Part shown: piece after piece, positions 14,801 to 23,970 of the stretch
How the letters are laid out: every line of letters starts with the position of its first letter
Position numbering within the stretch: position 1 is the first letter of the stretch
Assembly: GCA_012730045.1 (NCBI GenBank)
Contig: JAAYBR010000073.1
Location: 1 to 41,639 of the forward strand
Length of the DNA stretch: 41,639 nucleotides
From: Candidatus Hydrogenedentota bacterium
Lineage (GTDB): Bacteria > Hydrogenedentota > Hydrogenedentia > Hydrogenedentales > CAITNO01
Direction: 5' to 3'
Program-made: the position numbers and the translations under genes
The notes under the pieces: model-generated
What the model was told of the DNA's origin: nothing
What the model saw: the letters and a program-made list of their open reading frames with translations, nothing else
The model's database searches: none

Positions 14801-14926
14801 GGTCCCCCCTTGAGGGGGGTGGTTCGCGGGAGCGAACCGGGGGATGTTCCGGGGTTCGGGGCTGTGCCCGGACAGAAGAACATCCCCCGGCCGCGAAGAC
14901 GCGGCCACCCCCCTCAAGGGGGGACC
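14801..14926. repeat. Nested inverted repeat with paired inner hairpins
   Basis: The outer arms pair perfectly: 14801-14822 with 14905-14926, and 14837-14849 with 14878-14890. Each side carries a CCCCCC-TTGA-GGGGGG hairpin. Between the paired parts each arm has a different 14-base hairpin: TTCGC/GCGAA at 14823-14836 and CCGCG/CGCGG at 14891-14904. It fills most of the 230-base gap between the convergent isomerase and cytochrome genes and could stop transcription both ways. Confidence 0.8.
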
Positions 14927-14956
14927 TAAGATCGGTCGGCCTTCTGCCACAGGCCG

Positions 14957-17900
14957 CTAACGATCAATCCCTGCGGGCTTCCGTCCGATGACCCGGGTCC
15001 AGGCCGGGCGGTCGAGGGACTGGAGGTCGCGGCGCGGGTCTTTCCAGGCCTTGGCTGCGGCATCGCGGGCCAGGGCGCGCACTTTCCGGTAGTCGGGGTC
15101 GGTGCGCCCTGTGTAGACCTTCTTCCCGCAGGCGCCGCCGAGGGGCGCGGTGAGGAAGCGGCTGCGACCGGGGCGTTCCAGGTCAATCCAGTCCGTCCGG
15201 CTGATCTTCTCCACCTCATGGCATTCCACGCAGCGGCGTTCGTGGACGCCGCGCAGGGCGGCGGCGAGGGCTTTGTCCTGGGCGGGGTCGTAGGCCGGGC
15301 GTGCGGGACGCTTGTCCACAAAGCGGTCGTGATAGGGCGCGTTGGCGTCTATCCACATGGCCAGCCGCAGCCGCTCGTCGGCGGACAGGCCGACCTCCCC
15401 TTTGTGCGTGGCGTCGTCGAGGGCGGTGAACAGTCTGCTCTTGCGCGCGCCGTAGGCGAGGGGCGGCGTGATGCTGGCATCCTGCGCCCGCGCGGGGGAC
15501 AACGACACGAGCCCGTTCGTGATGATGGTCTCGAAGGCCCGGTTGTAGCCATAGCCGGGGATTTCCTCGTCGTGGGAGGTGAGGCCGCCGGAGAAGTCCA
15601 GCCCGCCCGCCGGGGTGAGGCCGTCGTGGCACCGGACGCAGTGGGCGTCGAGCACGGGCTGGATGTCGCGCAGGAAACTCACGGGCCGGTCCCCCCAGGG
15701 CGCGGGGAGCATGCCGGCCGGGGCCGCCGCCAGGGCCGCGCCGGAGCGCGCGGGCGGCAGCACCTGCGAGCCCGCGCGGGTCTCGTGGCAGCCCACGCAG
15801 CCGCGCAGTTCCCCGGGCTGGAAGCTTATGAACGAGCGCATGCGGCGCAGTTCCAGGCGGTCCTTGTCGAGGAGCTGGAAGTACACCGCCGTGTCGGCGG
15901 GCACGCGGAAGTGGGCGCTGCCGTCCGACTGCACGGGCACGTCGCCGAGGATGCGGACGGGGGTCCAGTTGGTGAGGTTTTTCCACTCCGCGCCGGGGCC
16001 GCCGTAGCGGTGGTCCTCGCCGTAGCGGTGGCCGCCCCGCGCGTTGTCATAGGGCCAGCCGACGGGCTCGGCGACGCGGAGGTAGCGCACGTCCTCCGGG
16101 GCGATCCCCTCGCTGCCCTGGGCGACGTTCTTGATGTGGCATTCCGCGTATTCTTTTTCCGTGTCCACCAGCTCGGGGAGCGCCGTGGGCAGGGGGCGCG
16201 GCCGCAGGGGCACGGGGTCGAAGCACGACAGCGCCGGGTCGCGGTAGATCAGCTCCTTGTTCCCATGCACGTCCACGAGATAGAGGCCGTATCCGGCGGG
16301 CTCGCCGGGGGTGTCGCTGTGGCTGAACGCGGCGAGGAAGGTCTGCTCCGAGAGCGCCCAGGGGGTGCTGTAGAATCCCGCCGGGTCGTCGGTGCCGCCC
16401 TCGGGCACGGGCACGCCGTCCATGCCGCCCTCGGGCGGCAGGAGGCGCGGGCTGACGATGCCGATGCCCTGCGGCTCGTTCACCCCCCGGCCGTGGTCCA
16501 CGAGGATGAGCGGGCCGACGGGGAGGGTGTGGTGGCCCGCCGCGATGGCGACGAGTTTCGTGCTTCCCGGAATGGACCGCGCGTCCTCAACGGCCCACGG
16601 GTTGGGAAAATGCTGCTTGAAGAGCGCGTCTGCCCCGGTGCCGTCGGGGCGGATGATCCAGACGGACTGGATGAGGGCCCAGCTCCGCTCGTGGTACTCC
16701 CAGCGGGTGTAGGCAATGAGGCCGTTGTCGAGGGTGTTGGGCAGGTAGTCCCCGTCCTTGTTGGCGCTCATGCGGCGGATGCCGCTTCCGTCGGGGCGCA
16801 TGACGTAGAGGTTGCAGCTCGTCTCGTCCTTGTCGTACTCGTTGCACTGGAGCGACGTGCCGCAGCGCTCGGAGACGAAGACGATGTCTCCGTTCGGGGC
16901 GTAGGCGGGGTCCAGATCGCTCCACTCGCCGAAACTGAGCTGGCGCAGGAGGTGGTCGCGGAGGCCCAGCTCAAACAGATGGATGGGTTCCTCCTCCCGG
17001 CGGAGGCGGTAACTCTGGGTGCGGTCCAGCCAGCCCTCCGGCGGTTCTTCGCTCCGCGCGCGGGCGTAGCCGAAGACCACCCGGTCCCCCTCGAACCACA
17101 GGTCCATGCCGTGGACATGGCCCGGTCCCAGCGCACCGTTGAGCAGGTTTCGGAGCCCCGCGACGGGCTGGTCGGGGGCGTCCGCGGGGGGCTCGGCCAG
17201 GGCGGCGAAGAGGGGCGCGCCGTCCGTGGACGGCTCCAGCACGCAGAGGTCGCCGCCGGGGCGCGACACCCAGGGCATGTGGTTGAGGCAGATGTCGGGA
17301 TAGGTCTCCTGCGTGTGCCGCTTGAGGAAGATCATGCGGTCGAAATCGAGCAGCGGGTCGGCCAGCACGAGCCCGCGCACGGTCCAGCGGGTCTCCAGAT
17401 AGAGGGCGCGCAGGGCGTCCGCCGGGGTGTCCGCGGGCAGGGCGGCCAGCCGCGCCTCCAGCGCGTCGAGACGCCGCAGGCGTTCGGTGATCTCCACGCC
17501 CTGCTCCTGGAGCCGTGCGGCGAGTTCCCGGCCCCGCCGCAGGTGGGTGGCGGTGGGATACGCGGGCGGTCCGGCGGTCTTGACGGTGGACCATTGACTG
17601 AGACTGCTCTGGTTGGCTGGTTTTCCCAGGGCAATGTTTTCCGCGTCCTTCCCCGCAGCGTACACCTCCACCTCGTCAAGATGGAGGAAGATGGGCGCGG
17701 GACTGGGGATGGTCAGGCGGAGGAACCGCGCGGCCGGCGGCTGGGCCCCAAAGGTCACCGTCAGCGGGGCCGCGCCGCTGATGCCCCCGAAATGCCGTCC
17801 CTGGTTGTCGTGGAGCAGCGTCCAGTTCTTGCCGTCGGGGGAGGCGAAAATCTGGAGCGTGTCGGCGTTGTGCAGGCCCGGGGCGTAGTCCAGCCGGTTG

Positions 17901-18223
17901 AACACCACGATCCGCCCGATCAGCGTCTCCGCGCCCAGGTCCACCTGCCACCACGGATTCGGCTCCTGGCCCGTGTGGAAGGCGTAGGCGCCGTTTTTGA
18001 CGCCGTCGCACGCGCCCGCCGCGTCGGCGGCCGGGGTGAGGGGCTGCCGGAGGCCGTCCAGCCAGTCCTTTTCCACGAGGGCGCGCAGTTCGCCCGCTGT
18101 CAGCATGGCGCGGGACGGCGACGTGAACGCGGGCACGGGGGGCAGCGGCGGGCGGGCGTCCGCGGCGTGGGCGAGGGCGCACAGCAGGGTCAGGACCAAG
18201 GCGGGAATGAGGCCGGTCTTCAC
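14957..18223 (-). CDS. Triheme c-type cytochrome, HZS-alpha-like, with discoidin domain
   Basis: A 1088-residue secreted protein. Signal peptide MKTGLIPALVLTLLCALAHA; F5/8 type C (discoidin)-like domain at about 70-190 (WWQVDLGAETLIGRIVVFNR); a central propeller (DLDPAYAPNGDIVFVSERCG, LYVMRPDGSGIRRMS) resembling the middle domain of hydrazine synthase alpha; and CxxCH heme sites near 809 (CVGCH), 862 (CVRCH) and 998 (CVECH). HZS-alpha-like proteins are common in planctomycete and related genomes that are not anammox, so hydrazine synthesis is not implied. Oxidation of a bound carbohydrate is a possibility only. GTG 18223 has AGGAG 7 bases upstream and a promoter. Its larger paralogue lies directly upstream. 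Confidence 0.87.
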   Translation of the reverse strand: MKTGLIPALVLTLLCALAHAADARPPLPPVPAFTSPSRAMLTAGELRALVEKDWLDGLRQPLTPAADAAGACDGVKNGAYAFHTGQEPNPWWQVDLGAETLIGRIVVFNRLDYAPGLHNADTLQIFASPDGKNWTLLHDNQGRHFGGISGAAPLTVTFGAQPPAARFLRLTIPSPAPIFLHLDEVEVYAAGKDAENIALGKPANQSSLSQWSTVKTAGPPAYPTATHLRRGRELAARLQEQGVEITERLRRLDALEARLAALPADTPADALRALYLETRWTVRGLVLADPLLDFDRMIFLKRHTQETYPDICLNHMPWVSRPGGDLCVLEPSTDGAPLFAALAEPPADAPDQPVAGLRNLLNGALGPGHVHGMDLWFEGDRVVFGYARARSEEPPEGWLDRTQSYRLRREEEPIHLFELGLRDHLLRQLSFGEWSDLDPAYAPNGDIVFVSERCGTSLQCNEYDKDETSCNLYVMRPDGSGIRRMSANKDGDYLPNTLDNGLIAYTRWEYHERSWALIQSVWIIRPDGTGADALFKQHFPNPWAVEDARSIPGSTKLVAIAAGHHTLPVGPLILVDHGRGVNEPQGIGIVSPRLLPPEGGMDGVPVPEGGTDDPAGFYSTPWALSEQTFLAAFSHSDTPGEPAGYGLYLVDVHGNKELIYRDPALSCFDPVPLRPRPLPTALPELVDTEKEYAECHIKNVAQGSEGIAPEDVRYLRVAEPVGWPYDNARGGHRYGEDHRYGGPGAEWKNLTNWTPVRILGDVPVQSDGSAHFRVPADTAVYFQLLDKDRLELRRMRSFISFQPGELRGCVGCHETRAGSQVLPPARSGAALAAAPAGMLPAPWGDRPVSFLRDIQPVLDAHCVRCHDGLTPAGGLDFSGGLTSHDEEIPGYGYNRAFETIITNGLVSLSPARAQDASITPPLAYGARKSRLFTALDDATHKGEVGLSADERLRLAMWIDANAPYHDRFVDKRPARPAYDPAQDKALAAALRGVHERRCVECHEVEKISRTDWIDLERPGRSRFLTAPLGGACGKKVYTGRTDPDYRKVRALARDAAAKAWKDPRRDLQSLDRPAWTRVIGRKPAGIDR

Positions 18224-18245
18224 GGGGAGTCTCCTGTGTCCCGAT

Positions 18246-18274
18246 AGGATAGCGGACCCGCGCGGCGGGGTCAA
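18246..18274 (-). promoter_or_regulatory. Promoter of the triheme cytochrome gene
   Basis: On the minus strand TTGACC (18269-18274, 5/6), a 17-base spacer and TATCCT (18246-18251, 4/6) precede the GTG start by a short leader. The gene therefore need not depend on the upstream paralogue. Confidence 0.55.
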
Positions 18275-18410
18275 TGAACCTGAATCATTGGACAGGAAAA
18301 TATCCAGTCGCGTTTCCAGGAGAAAGAGCTTGTGATTCAGGGGTTCGGGCAACCGCCGCAGGGAATGAACGTGTCACCCGTGTGTTCAGGGGACCGGAGA
18401 CCTTCCGACA

Positions 18411-18509
18411 AGAGGTTGCCGCGTCGGCCGGGGCGGCCTCCTCGCAATGACCGTGGAAACACCCGTCATTGCGAAAGAGCGAAGCGACTGAAGCAATCTC
18501 GTTCCCGCC
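18411..18509. repeat. GAGCGAAGCGA-type inverted repeat, diverged arms
   Basis: CTCGCAATGAC ends the left arm (18411-18451). GTCATTGCGA opens the right arm (18465-18509), which continues with GAGCGAAGCGACTGAAGCAATCTC. The pairing is good near the centre and decays outward, as in old copies of this repeat type. Together with the promoter it accounts for the 330-base gap; no gene is seen there. Confidence 0.65.
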
Positions 18510-18553
18510 ACGATCCGACTCCAGGCATGCCTGTTTCGGCAACTTGGGAACGG

Positions 18554-21500
18554 TCAGTCCACGGGGCCGGGGCGGGGGATGACCGGGGCGTTTTCAATCT
18601 GCGGGCGGACGGCGAGCCAGTCCACGCCCTGGAAGACGGGGTCGGGGATCTGGCGCACCTCCTCGTCGCCGAGGTAGGGGCAGATGGCGTCCACCCAGGC
18701 GATGAGGCGCTGGCGGCTGGTCTCGTCCACCTTCACGCCGTAGTGCTTCCCGCTGGAGACCATCTCCACGAGCGGGCTCCGGTAGGACAGGCTGGTCATG
18801 GGCTCGGGGGTGGCGTAGGCTTTTGGGTCGCGCTGGTCGTAGGCCTCGACCATCATCACGCCGGCGATACCGAAGCCCGGTTCGGGGTTTTCCGGCGGGG
18901 TGTACGGCGCGCCCCAGGCCGGACGGCCGATGAGGGTCATGTAGGGCTCCGAGAAGCTGGGCGGGCTGGGCCGCTCGGTGGTGTCGAAGACCTTGCGCCC
19001 CTCCCCTTCCCCCTCGTGGCATTCGGCGCAGTAGCGGTCGAGCAGGGGCCGGACATAGCGGGCGTAGCTCACCGTGGCGTCCTTCCACGGCGGCGGGGTG
19101 ATGGACCGGGGAGCGGCGGCGGTGGCCAGGGCCTTGGCCGCCACCTGCGGTGTCCGGCTGTGGGATTCGTGGCAGCCGAGGCAGCCCCGGCTCTCCCCCG
19201 GCATGACCCCCACGAAGCTGCGCATGGTCTGGAGGGCGCGGAAGTCGCCGTCGAGGAGCTGGAAATGGAGGGCCTGCCCGGCGGGGGCCTCGAAGGAGAC
19301 CGAGCCGTCCTCCTCGATGGGCACGGTGCCGATGATCCGCTTGACGCCCTCCGACTGCACGGCGGAGACCACGGGCCCGGTGGAGATGTACGGGCGCTTG
19401 TGCCAGTAGGTGTAGGTCTTCGGGTCAATCTGGAGGATGCGCAGGTACTTCGCCTTCCCGCGCAGCGCCTCCGGGGCGTTCTGGTAGACGTTGTTGCTGT
19501 AGATGACGCCGGGCTTCGGGGCGCCCCGGTTCTCCGCCGTCGGCCAGGCCACGTGGTCCGCCAGCACGGGCGGCACGGGCCGCGGCTTCAGGGGCATGGC
19601 GTGAAAGACGTTGTGGACGCCCTCGTAGACCAGCTCCCGGTTGCCGTCCACGTCCATCAGGTACAGGCGGAATTTGCCGTCCCGCTGGGCGGACACTAAA
19701 AAGTCCTTCTCGCTGAGGGGATAGGGCGAGTAATAGGCGGGGTAGCTCCCCGAGGCGTGGTAGCGGGGCGACTCCACGGGGTCCACGGGGCCGTTGCCGG
19801 ACTCCGGCCATTCGACATCGGCGGTGACCTTTGTGAGGCCGTCGGGGAAGTTGAACCCCTTGTCGGGGTCCACGATGCCGACGGACCCGGCGAACCAGTC
19901 GTGGTGCGCGCTGCCGGTGAACAGGACGCGGCGGCTGCCGGGGATGGCGCGGGCGTCCTTCATGAGGTCCGGCCACACGCTCTGGTTGCCCCAGAAGGTG
20001 ACCGCCTGCGTTCCGTCGGGGTGGGAGGTCCAGAGGGACTGGGCGCGCCAGAGCGGCTTGTCGGTGTACTCCCAGCGGGTGTAGACGACCCGCCCGTCGT
20101 TCATCACCGACGGCAGGTAGTCCGGCTCGTTGCTGTGGGAGATGATGTAGAGGTTCCGCCCGTCGGCGTCGGCGCGGGCCAGTTCGAAGGAGTTGGTCGG
20201 CGGCATGCACCGGACGTAGTTGTTGCCCCGCGTGGTCGGGAAGACAATGTGGCCGTCGGGCGTGTAGACGGGGTCCACGTCGTCGTAGGGGCCGTCGGTG
20301 AGCTGCCGCAGGCCCGAACCGTCCACGTTGATCTCGTAGAGGTGGAACGACTTCTCATTGTGCGGCTTGAAGCAGAAGAGGACCTTTTGCGCGTCGAAGG
20401 ACAGGTCAGGCCGCCAGAAGGACCCGTGCAGGGGCGCCTGCGGCATGAGCTGGCGCACGTTTCCGCCGGGGTGCAGCCCCTTCAGCGCGAGGAGGCGTCC
20501 GCCGGGCACGGCCATGTATCCGAGGCGGTGGCGGGTCTCATGCCGCCATTCGGAGCCCTGCGGGTACGGCATGTCCACCAGCAGGATTTCATCGAAGTCC
20601 AGCAGGGGGTTGCTGAACAGAAGGACGCGCTTGGCTTCCCGGACCGCCAGATAGAGGTCGCGCTCGTCCCCTTTCCCCTGCGCGGCTCTTCGTTCCAGAG
20701 CCGCCAGTTCCGCCAGTTCCCTGGCGTGGTCGCCCGGGATGCGGGCGGCGAGGTCGCGGGCCCACTGGATTTCCTCGCGGATGCGCGTCTTGAGCGGAAC
20801 GCCCTCCGCCTGGTGCATCCAGTCCCGCACCAGGGCGTCGCGGGCCTCCTCCGGCGTGAGGGCGCGGGTCTCGGGGGTTTCCGGGGTGACAAACGGCGCG
20901 ACGGGCTCGCTGACGCGGGGGCGGAAGGCGACCCTCGGCCCCATGGCGAGCACCAGCTCCAGCCACTCGGGGGAGGTGTGGGCGGCGTCCCCCTGCGCGG
21001 CCAGGGCGTCATACCTCGCCTTCAGGGCGTCGGCCTCGCGCCACTGGTCCCGCGCTTCCGGGGTCTGGCGGGACCACTGGTCCTCCGTGAGGGGCTTGTA
21101 TTCCAGGAGCAGCTCCGCCAGGGCGGCGGCGCGCTCCACGAGCACACGGTTGTCGGGGTCCCGCAGGCAGGCCACCGCGGGAACGCCCGCATAGTCCGCA
21201 AAGGCCGCGCATTCCTCCGGGAAATCCGCCCGGAGTCTTCGGGCCAGCGCGTTTTGCAGGTCCGCGTCCATCGGCGGCGCGGCGGAGGTGATTCTTGAGC
21301 GGACATCCGCGAAGGTTTCCGCAAAGGAGTCCCGCCGGGTGTAGACGGCCGCCGCCGCGGCGTCCAGGCGCGCCGTGCGGGCCGCCAGCAGGTCGTTTCC
21401 GTGGGTGAACAGGGCGCGAATGTCGGAACGGGAGAGGGCCCCGTTGTAGATGCGCAGGTCGTCCATCTCGCCCTGGAAATGCTCGTTGGTTCCCCCGCTG

Positions 21501-22153
21501 GAACCGATGAAGGCGGGCTGGCCATGGGCGGAGGCGATCCGGCCCCGGCGTTCCAGGGAGCCCCGTTCCTTGCCGTCAAGGAAAACCCGCAGAAAACGTC
21601 CGTCGAAGGTGGCCGCGCAGTGGTGCCACGCGCCGTCCAGCACGGCGCCCGGGTCAACAGCCGCGTCGCATTCCATGTACCCGCCCACGTTGAGGCCGAA
21701 GGAGAGGATTTCCCCGCCCTGCTGGAACGAGAACAGGATGCGGTCGTCCCCGTTCTCCTGGCGGAAGAGTTCGCGGTATCCGCCGAGGTCCGACGGGCGC
21801 ACCCACACGGAGAGGGACAGGGCGCGCATGCGGGGCTGCCCAAAGGCGGGCACACGCAGGGCGTGGGTGTTCTGGAGAGCGACGGCATCGCCGTAGACGC
21901 CCCGGCCCGCCGCCATGCCGCCGGTCGCCTGCGCGGCGAGCTCCGCGCTTCCCGACACATCGGAAAGAACGCCCTCCGCAGCGCCGCTGTCAAAGGTCCA
22001 GTGCGCGAGGAGGGGCGTGTCGAGGGACGGCGGGGTGTCCGCAGCGGGCTCGCCAAGGGCGGCGCAGGAAAGGAGGACGGCTAGGGCCGCGCAGGGAATC
22101 CAGGAGGGGTGTTTGGAAGTCATCATTGCGTACCGCCCAAGTGTTTCGTCCAT
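18554..22153 (-). CDS. Diheme c-type cytochrome, HZS-alpha-like, with LamG domain
   Basis: A 1199-residue secreted protein, paralogue of the next gene downstream. A hydrophobic signal with a possible lipobox (AVLLSCAALG) is followed by a LamG/concanavalin-like domain at about 45-250 (LLAHWTFDSGAAEG, LSLSVWVRPSDLGGY, GEMDDLRIYNGALS). A coiled segment and the propeller of the hydrazine-synthase-alpha-like type come next (VDPVYTPDGHIVFPTTRGNN). Heme sites are CLGCH near 991 and CAECH near 1042. ATG 22153 has GGAGG 11 bases upstream; ATG pairs at 22126/22123 lack one. The different N-terminal binding domains of the two paralogues suggest different targets. The redox partner and reaction are unknown. 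Confidence 0.86.
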   Translation of the reverse strand: MDETLGRYAMMTSKHPSWIPCAALAVLLSCAALGEPAADTPPSLDTPLLAHWTFDSGAAEGVLSDVSGSAELAAQATGGMAAGRGVYGDAVALQNTHALRVPAFGQPRMRALSLSVWVRPSDLGGYRELFRQENGDDRILFSFQQGGEILSFGLNVGGYMECDAAVDPGAVLDGAWHHCAATFDGRFLRVFLDGKERGSLERRGRIASAHGQPAFIGSSGGTNEHFQGEMDDLRIYNGALSRSDIRALFTHGNDLLAARTARLDAAAAAVYTRRDSFAETFADVRSRITSAAPPMDADLQNALARRLRADFPEECAAFADYAGVPAVACLRDPDNRVLVERAAALAELLLEYKPLTEDQWSRQTPEARDQWREADALKARYDALAAQGDAAHTSPEWLELVLAMGPRVAFRPRVSEPVAPFVTPETPETRALTPEEARDALVRDWMHQAEGVPLKTRIREEIQWARDLAARIPGDHARELAELAALERRAAQGKGDERDLYLAVREAKRVLLFSNPLLDFDEILLVDMPYPQGSEWRHETRHRLGYMAVPGGRLLALKGLHPGGNVRQLMPQAPLHGSFWRPDLSFDAQKVLFCFKPHNEKSFHLYEINVDGSGLRQLTDGPYDDVDPVYTPDGHIVFPTTRGNNYVRCMPPTNSFELARADADGRNLYIISHSNEPDYLPSVMNDGRVVYTRWEYTDKPLWRAQSLWTSHPDGTQAVTFWGNQSVWPDLMKDARAIPGSRRVLFTGSAHHDWFAGSVGIVDPDKGFNFPDGLTKVTADVEWPESGNGPVDPVESPRYHASGSYPAYYSPYPLSEKDFLVSAQRDGKFRLYLMDVDGNRELVYEGVHNVFHAMPLKPRPVPPVLADHVAWPTAENRGAPKPGVIYSNNVYQNAPEALRGKAKYLRILQIDPKTYTYWHKRPYISTGPVVSAVQSEGVKRIIGTVPIEEDGSVSFEAPAGQALHFQLLDGDFRALQTMRSFVGVMPGESRGCLGCHESHSRTPQVAAKALATAAAPRSITPPPWKDATVSYARYVRPLLDRYCAECHEGEGEGRKVFDTTERPSPPSFSEPYMTLIGRPAWGAPYTPPENPEPGFGIAGVMMVEAYDQRDPKAYATPEPMTSLSYRSPLVEMVSSGKHYGVKVDETSRQRLIAWVDAICPYLGDEEVRQIPDPVFQGVDWLAVRPQIENAPVIPRPGPVD

Positions 22154-22243
22154 TGTTCCACGGACCTCCGGTGAAAGTCCACTGTGAATGGAATGGATGG
22201 CGTCGGGAGTCAGGGAAAGACGGGCGATTCCCGGAGGCTTTCC

Positions 22244-22351
22244 GGGAACGAGATGGCGTCGCTTCGCTCGCCATGACGGCTTGGACGACGGCCTTGTGAT
22301 GACCCGGGCGTCAACGCGTCATGGCGAGCGAAGCGACGCCATCTCGTTCCC
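22244..22351. repeat. Perfect 34-bp inverted repeat of the GAGCGAAGCGA type
   Basis: Arms 22244-22277 and 22318-22351 are exactly complementary, with a 40-base loop. They contain GCGAGCGAAGCGACGCCATC and the CTCGTTCCC tail shared with 171-204 and 18472-18509. Perfect arms indicate a recent copy. It lies in the 310-base divergent gap, which holds no gene. Confidence 0.85.
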
Positions 22352-22428
22352 GCCGCCGCGTGTCCCCCCACACGTCTTTCCGCTGGCCGGGCACAGTACA
22401 GTGTGTGCAAATTCCCCTCGCCGGTCGG

Positions 22429-22434
22429 TACGAT
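22429..22434 (+). promoter_or_regulatory. Candidate -10 box of the GH-A glycosidase
   Basis: TACGAT lies 29 bases before ATG 22464. The hexamer 17 bases upstream (TGCAAA) is a poor -35, so this is tentative. Confidence 0.25.
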
Positions 22435-22463
22435 AGGGCGCACACCCACAGGATGGAGCAGGC

Positions 22464-23954
22464 ATGAGCGGATTTTGGAATGTTGTCTGTCTTTTCGCAG
22501 GGACGCTGGCGTTTTGCCTTGGGCCGCAGGCAGTCTCCCGGGCTCAGGAGGCTTCCGCCCCGGTCACGGTGACCTTCGCGGCGCAGGCGAACCGGCATCC
22601 GGTGTCGGGATTCGGCGGGGAATGGGACCCGCATTTCTGGACGGAGCGCAACGGCCGCCGCGGCTGCGATGAGGCGGCGTGGCGGGCGCTGACGGACCGC
22701 ATCCGCGGCATGGGGGTGTCCCGCGTGCGCACGTCGGTGCTGCCGGACTGGTATGAGCCGGAAAACGACAACGCGGACCCGGCGGTTACGGACGGCGCGG
22801 CGTTCACCTGGGACAGCGAGCAGATGCTTTCGCTGCGCCGCCAGCTCGACTTCTGCCAGGAGGCGGGCATCCGGGTCACGCTGACCTGGTGGTGCGCCCC
22901 CGCGCGGATTGCGGGCGGGAGGCCCTACTGGCTGGGCTTTGCCGGGTCGAAGCAGTGGTGCTCCGCGCCGAACGACGCGGCGGAGTGCGCGGAGAACATC
23001 GCCGCCGTCCTCCGGCACCTCGTGGTGGACCGGGGCTACTCCTGCATAGACGCGTTCACCTTCATGAACGAGCCGGACTGGACCTATCTGAACGACGAGA
23101 ACCGGGTGGATTTCGGGCATTACGCGGAGGTGTGCCGGGCGATCCATGAGCGGCTGGTCCGCGAGGGGTTGCGGGACCGGCTGGAGCTGGACCTCGCCGA
23201 TGACAGCTCGCACCGGGGATGGCTCCAGCAGACCGCCGGGGCCCTGGGCGGGGTGTCGGACCGGCTGAACGCCCACAGTTATGTGTTCTCCTGCGGGGAT
23301 TCCGGTTATGCGCCGGCCATGCGGGTCTGGGTGCGGGACCGGGTGGCGTGGAGCGGCGCCCTCCCCTTTTCCGTCAATGAGCTGGGCACCCGGCATGTCC
23401 AGGGGGCCTACACGGCCACGGACATTGAGACCTTCGAGCGCGGGTTCTGCGTCGCCCAGTTCGCCCTGCTTGGGCTGAACGAGGGCATGACGGGCGCCCT
23501 GTTCTGGGGGCTGCACGACCAGTATTACTACGACGGGAACCCGGAGGACGGGAGCAACGGCGGGCTGATGAAGACGAACCTCATGGCCTATGCCGACGAG
23601 GGGTGGCGCATGCGCCCCGCCGGGGAGGCCTGGTCGCTGGTGTGCCGGGCCGCGCCGCGCGGCGCGCGGGCGCATGCCGGCGCGTCGGACAGTCCCGAGG
23701 TGGACGGTGTGGCGCTGGTGCCGCCGGACGGCGGGGGCGTGAACCTGCTGCTGGTGAACCGGGCCGCTGCGGCGCGGAAGGTCGCGCTGCGCGGGATTCC
23801 GGGGGGTGCGGTTCCCCTGGAGAAGGCGGAGGTCAGCGCCTTTGGCCGCAACGGCGCCTCCGGTCCCGAGACGCGGGTGTGGACGGAGACAACGGGGCTT
23901 GAGCTGCCCCCGGAGACGTTCCTGCTGGTGCGCCTTTCCGGGCCGAAGAAGTGA
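22464..23954 (+). CDS. Secreted clan GH-A glycosidase, GH30/GH39-like
   Basis: A 496-residue protein with a signal peptide ending near SRAQ. A TIM barrel opens with VSGFGGEWDPHFW. The acid/base Glu is predicted at 203 in FTFMNEPDW and the nucleophile Glu at 306 in FSVNELGTRH. The last 90 residues form a beta domain (GVNLLLVNRAAAARKVALRG) like those flanking GH30 and GH39 barrels. Retaining hydrolysis of beta-glycosides such as xylosides, fucosides or glucosides would fit. The family and substrate are not decidable by eye. ATG 22464 has GGAG 6 bases upstream. It converges on the sulfatase gene with a 16-base gap. Confidence 0.8.
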   Translation: MSGFWNVVCLFAGTLAFCLGPQAVSRAQEASAPVTVTFAAQANRHPVSGFGGEWDPHFWTERNGRRGCDEAAWRALTDRIRGMGVSRVRTSVLPDWYEPENDNADPAVTDGAAFTWDSEQMLSLRRQLDFCQEAGIRVTLTWWCAPARIAGGRPYWLGFAGSKQWCSAPNDAAECAENIAAVLRHLVVDRGYSCIDAFTFMNEPDWTYLNDENRVDFGHYAEVCRAIHERLVREGLRDRLELDLADDSSHRGWLQQTAGALGGVSDRLNAHSYVFSCGDSGYAPAMRVWVRDRVAWSGALPFSVNELGTRHVQGAYTATDIETFERGFCVAQFALLGLNEGMTGALFWGLHDQYYYDGNPEDGSNGGLMKTNLMAYADEGWRMRPAGEAWSLVCRAAPRGARAHAGASDSPEVDGVALVPPDGGGVNLLLVNRAAAARKVALRGIPGGAVPLEKAEVSAFGRNGASGPETRVWTETTGLELPPETFLLVRLSGPKK

Positions 23955-23970
23955 GCCTCCCAACAGGGGA

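Noticed and set aside
15218-18247. About 1000-codon plus-strand open frame
   Set aside because: It lies antisense to the triheme cytochrome gene. The translation is Gly/Arg/Val-rich without motifs, whereas the minus strand shows signal peptide, discoidin-like domain and CxxCH sites.
14957-22153. Reading the two cytochromes as evidence of anammox hydrazine synthesis
   Set aside because: No beta/gamma hydrazine synthase subunits, hydrazine dehydrogenase or nitrite reductase are present. The domain is widespread outside anammox bacteria, and the neighbours are all glycan genes.
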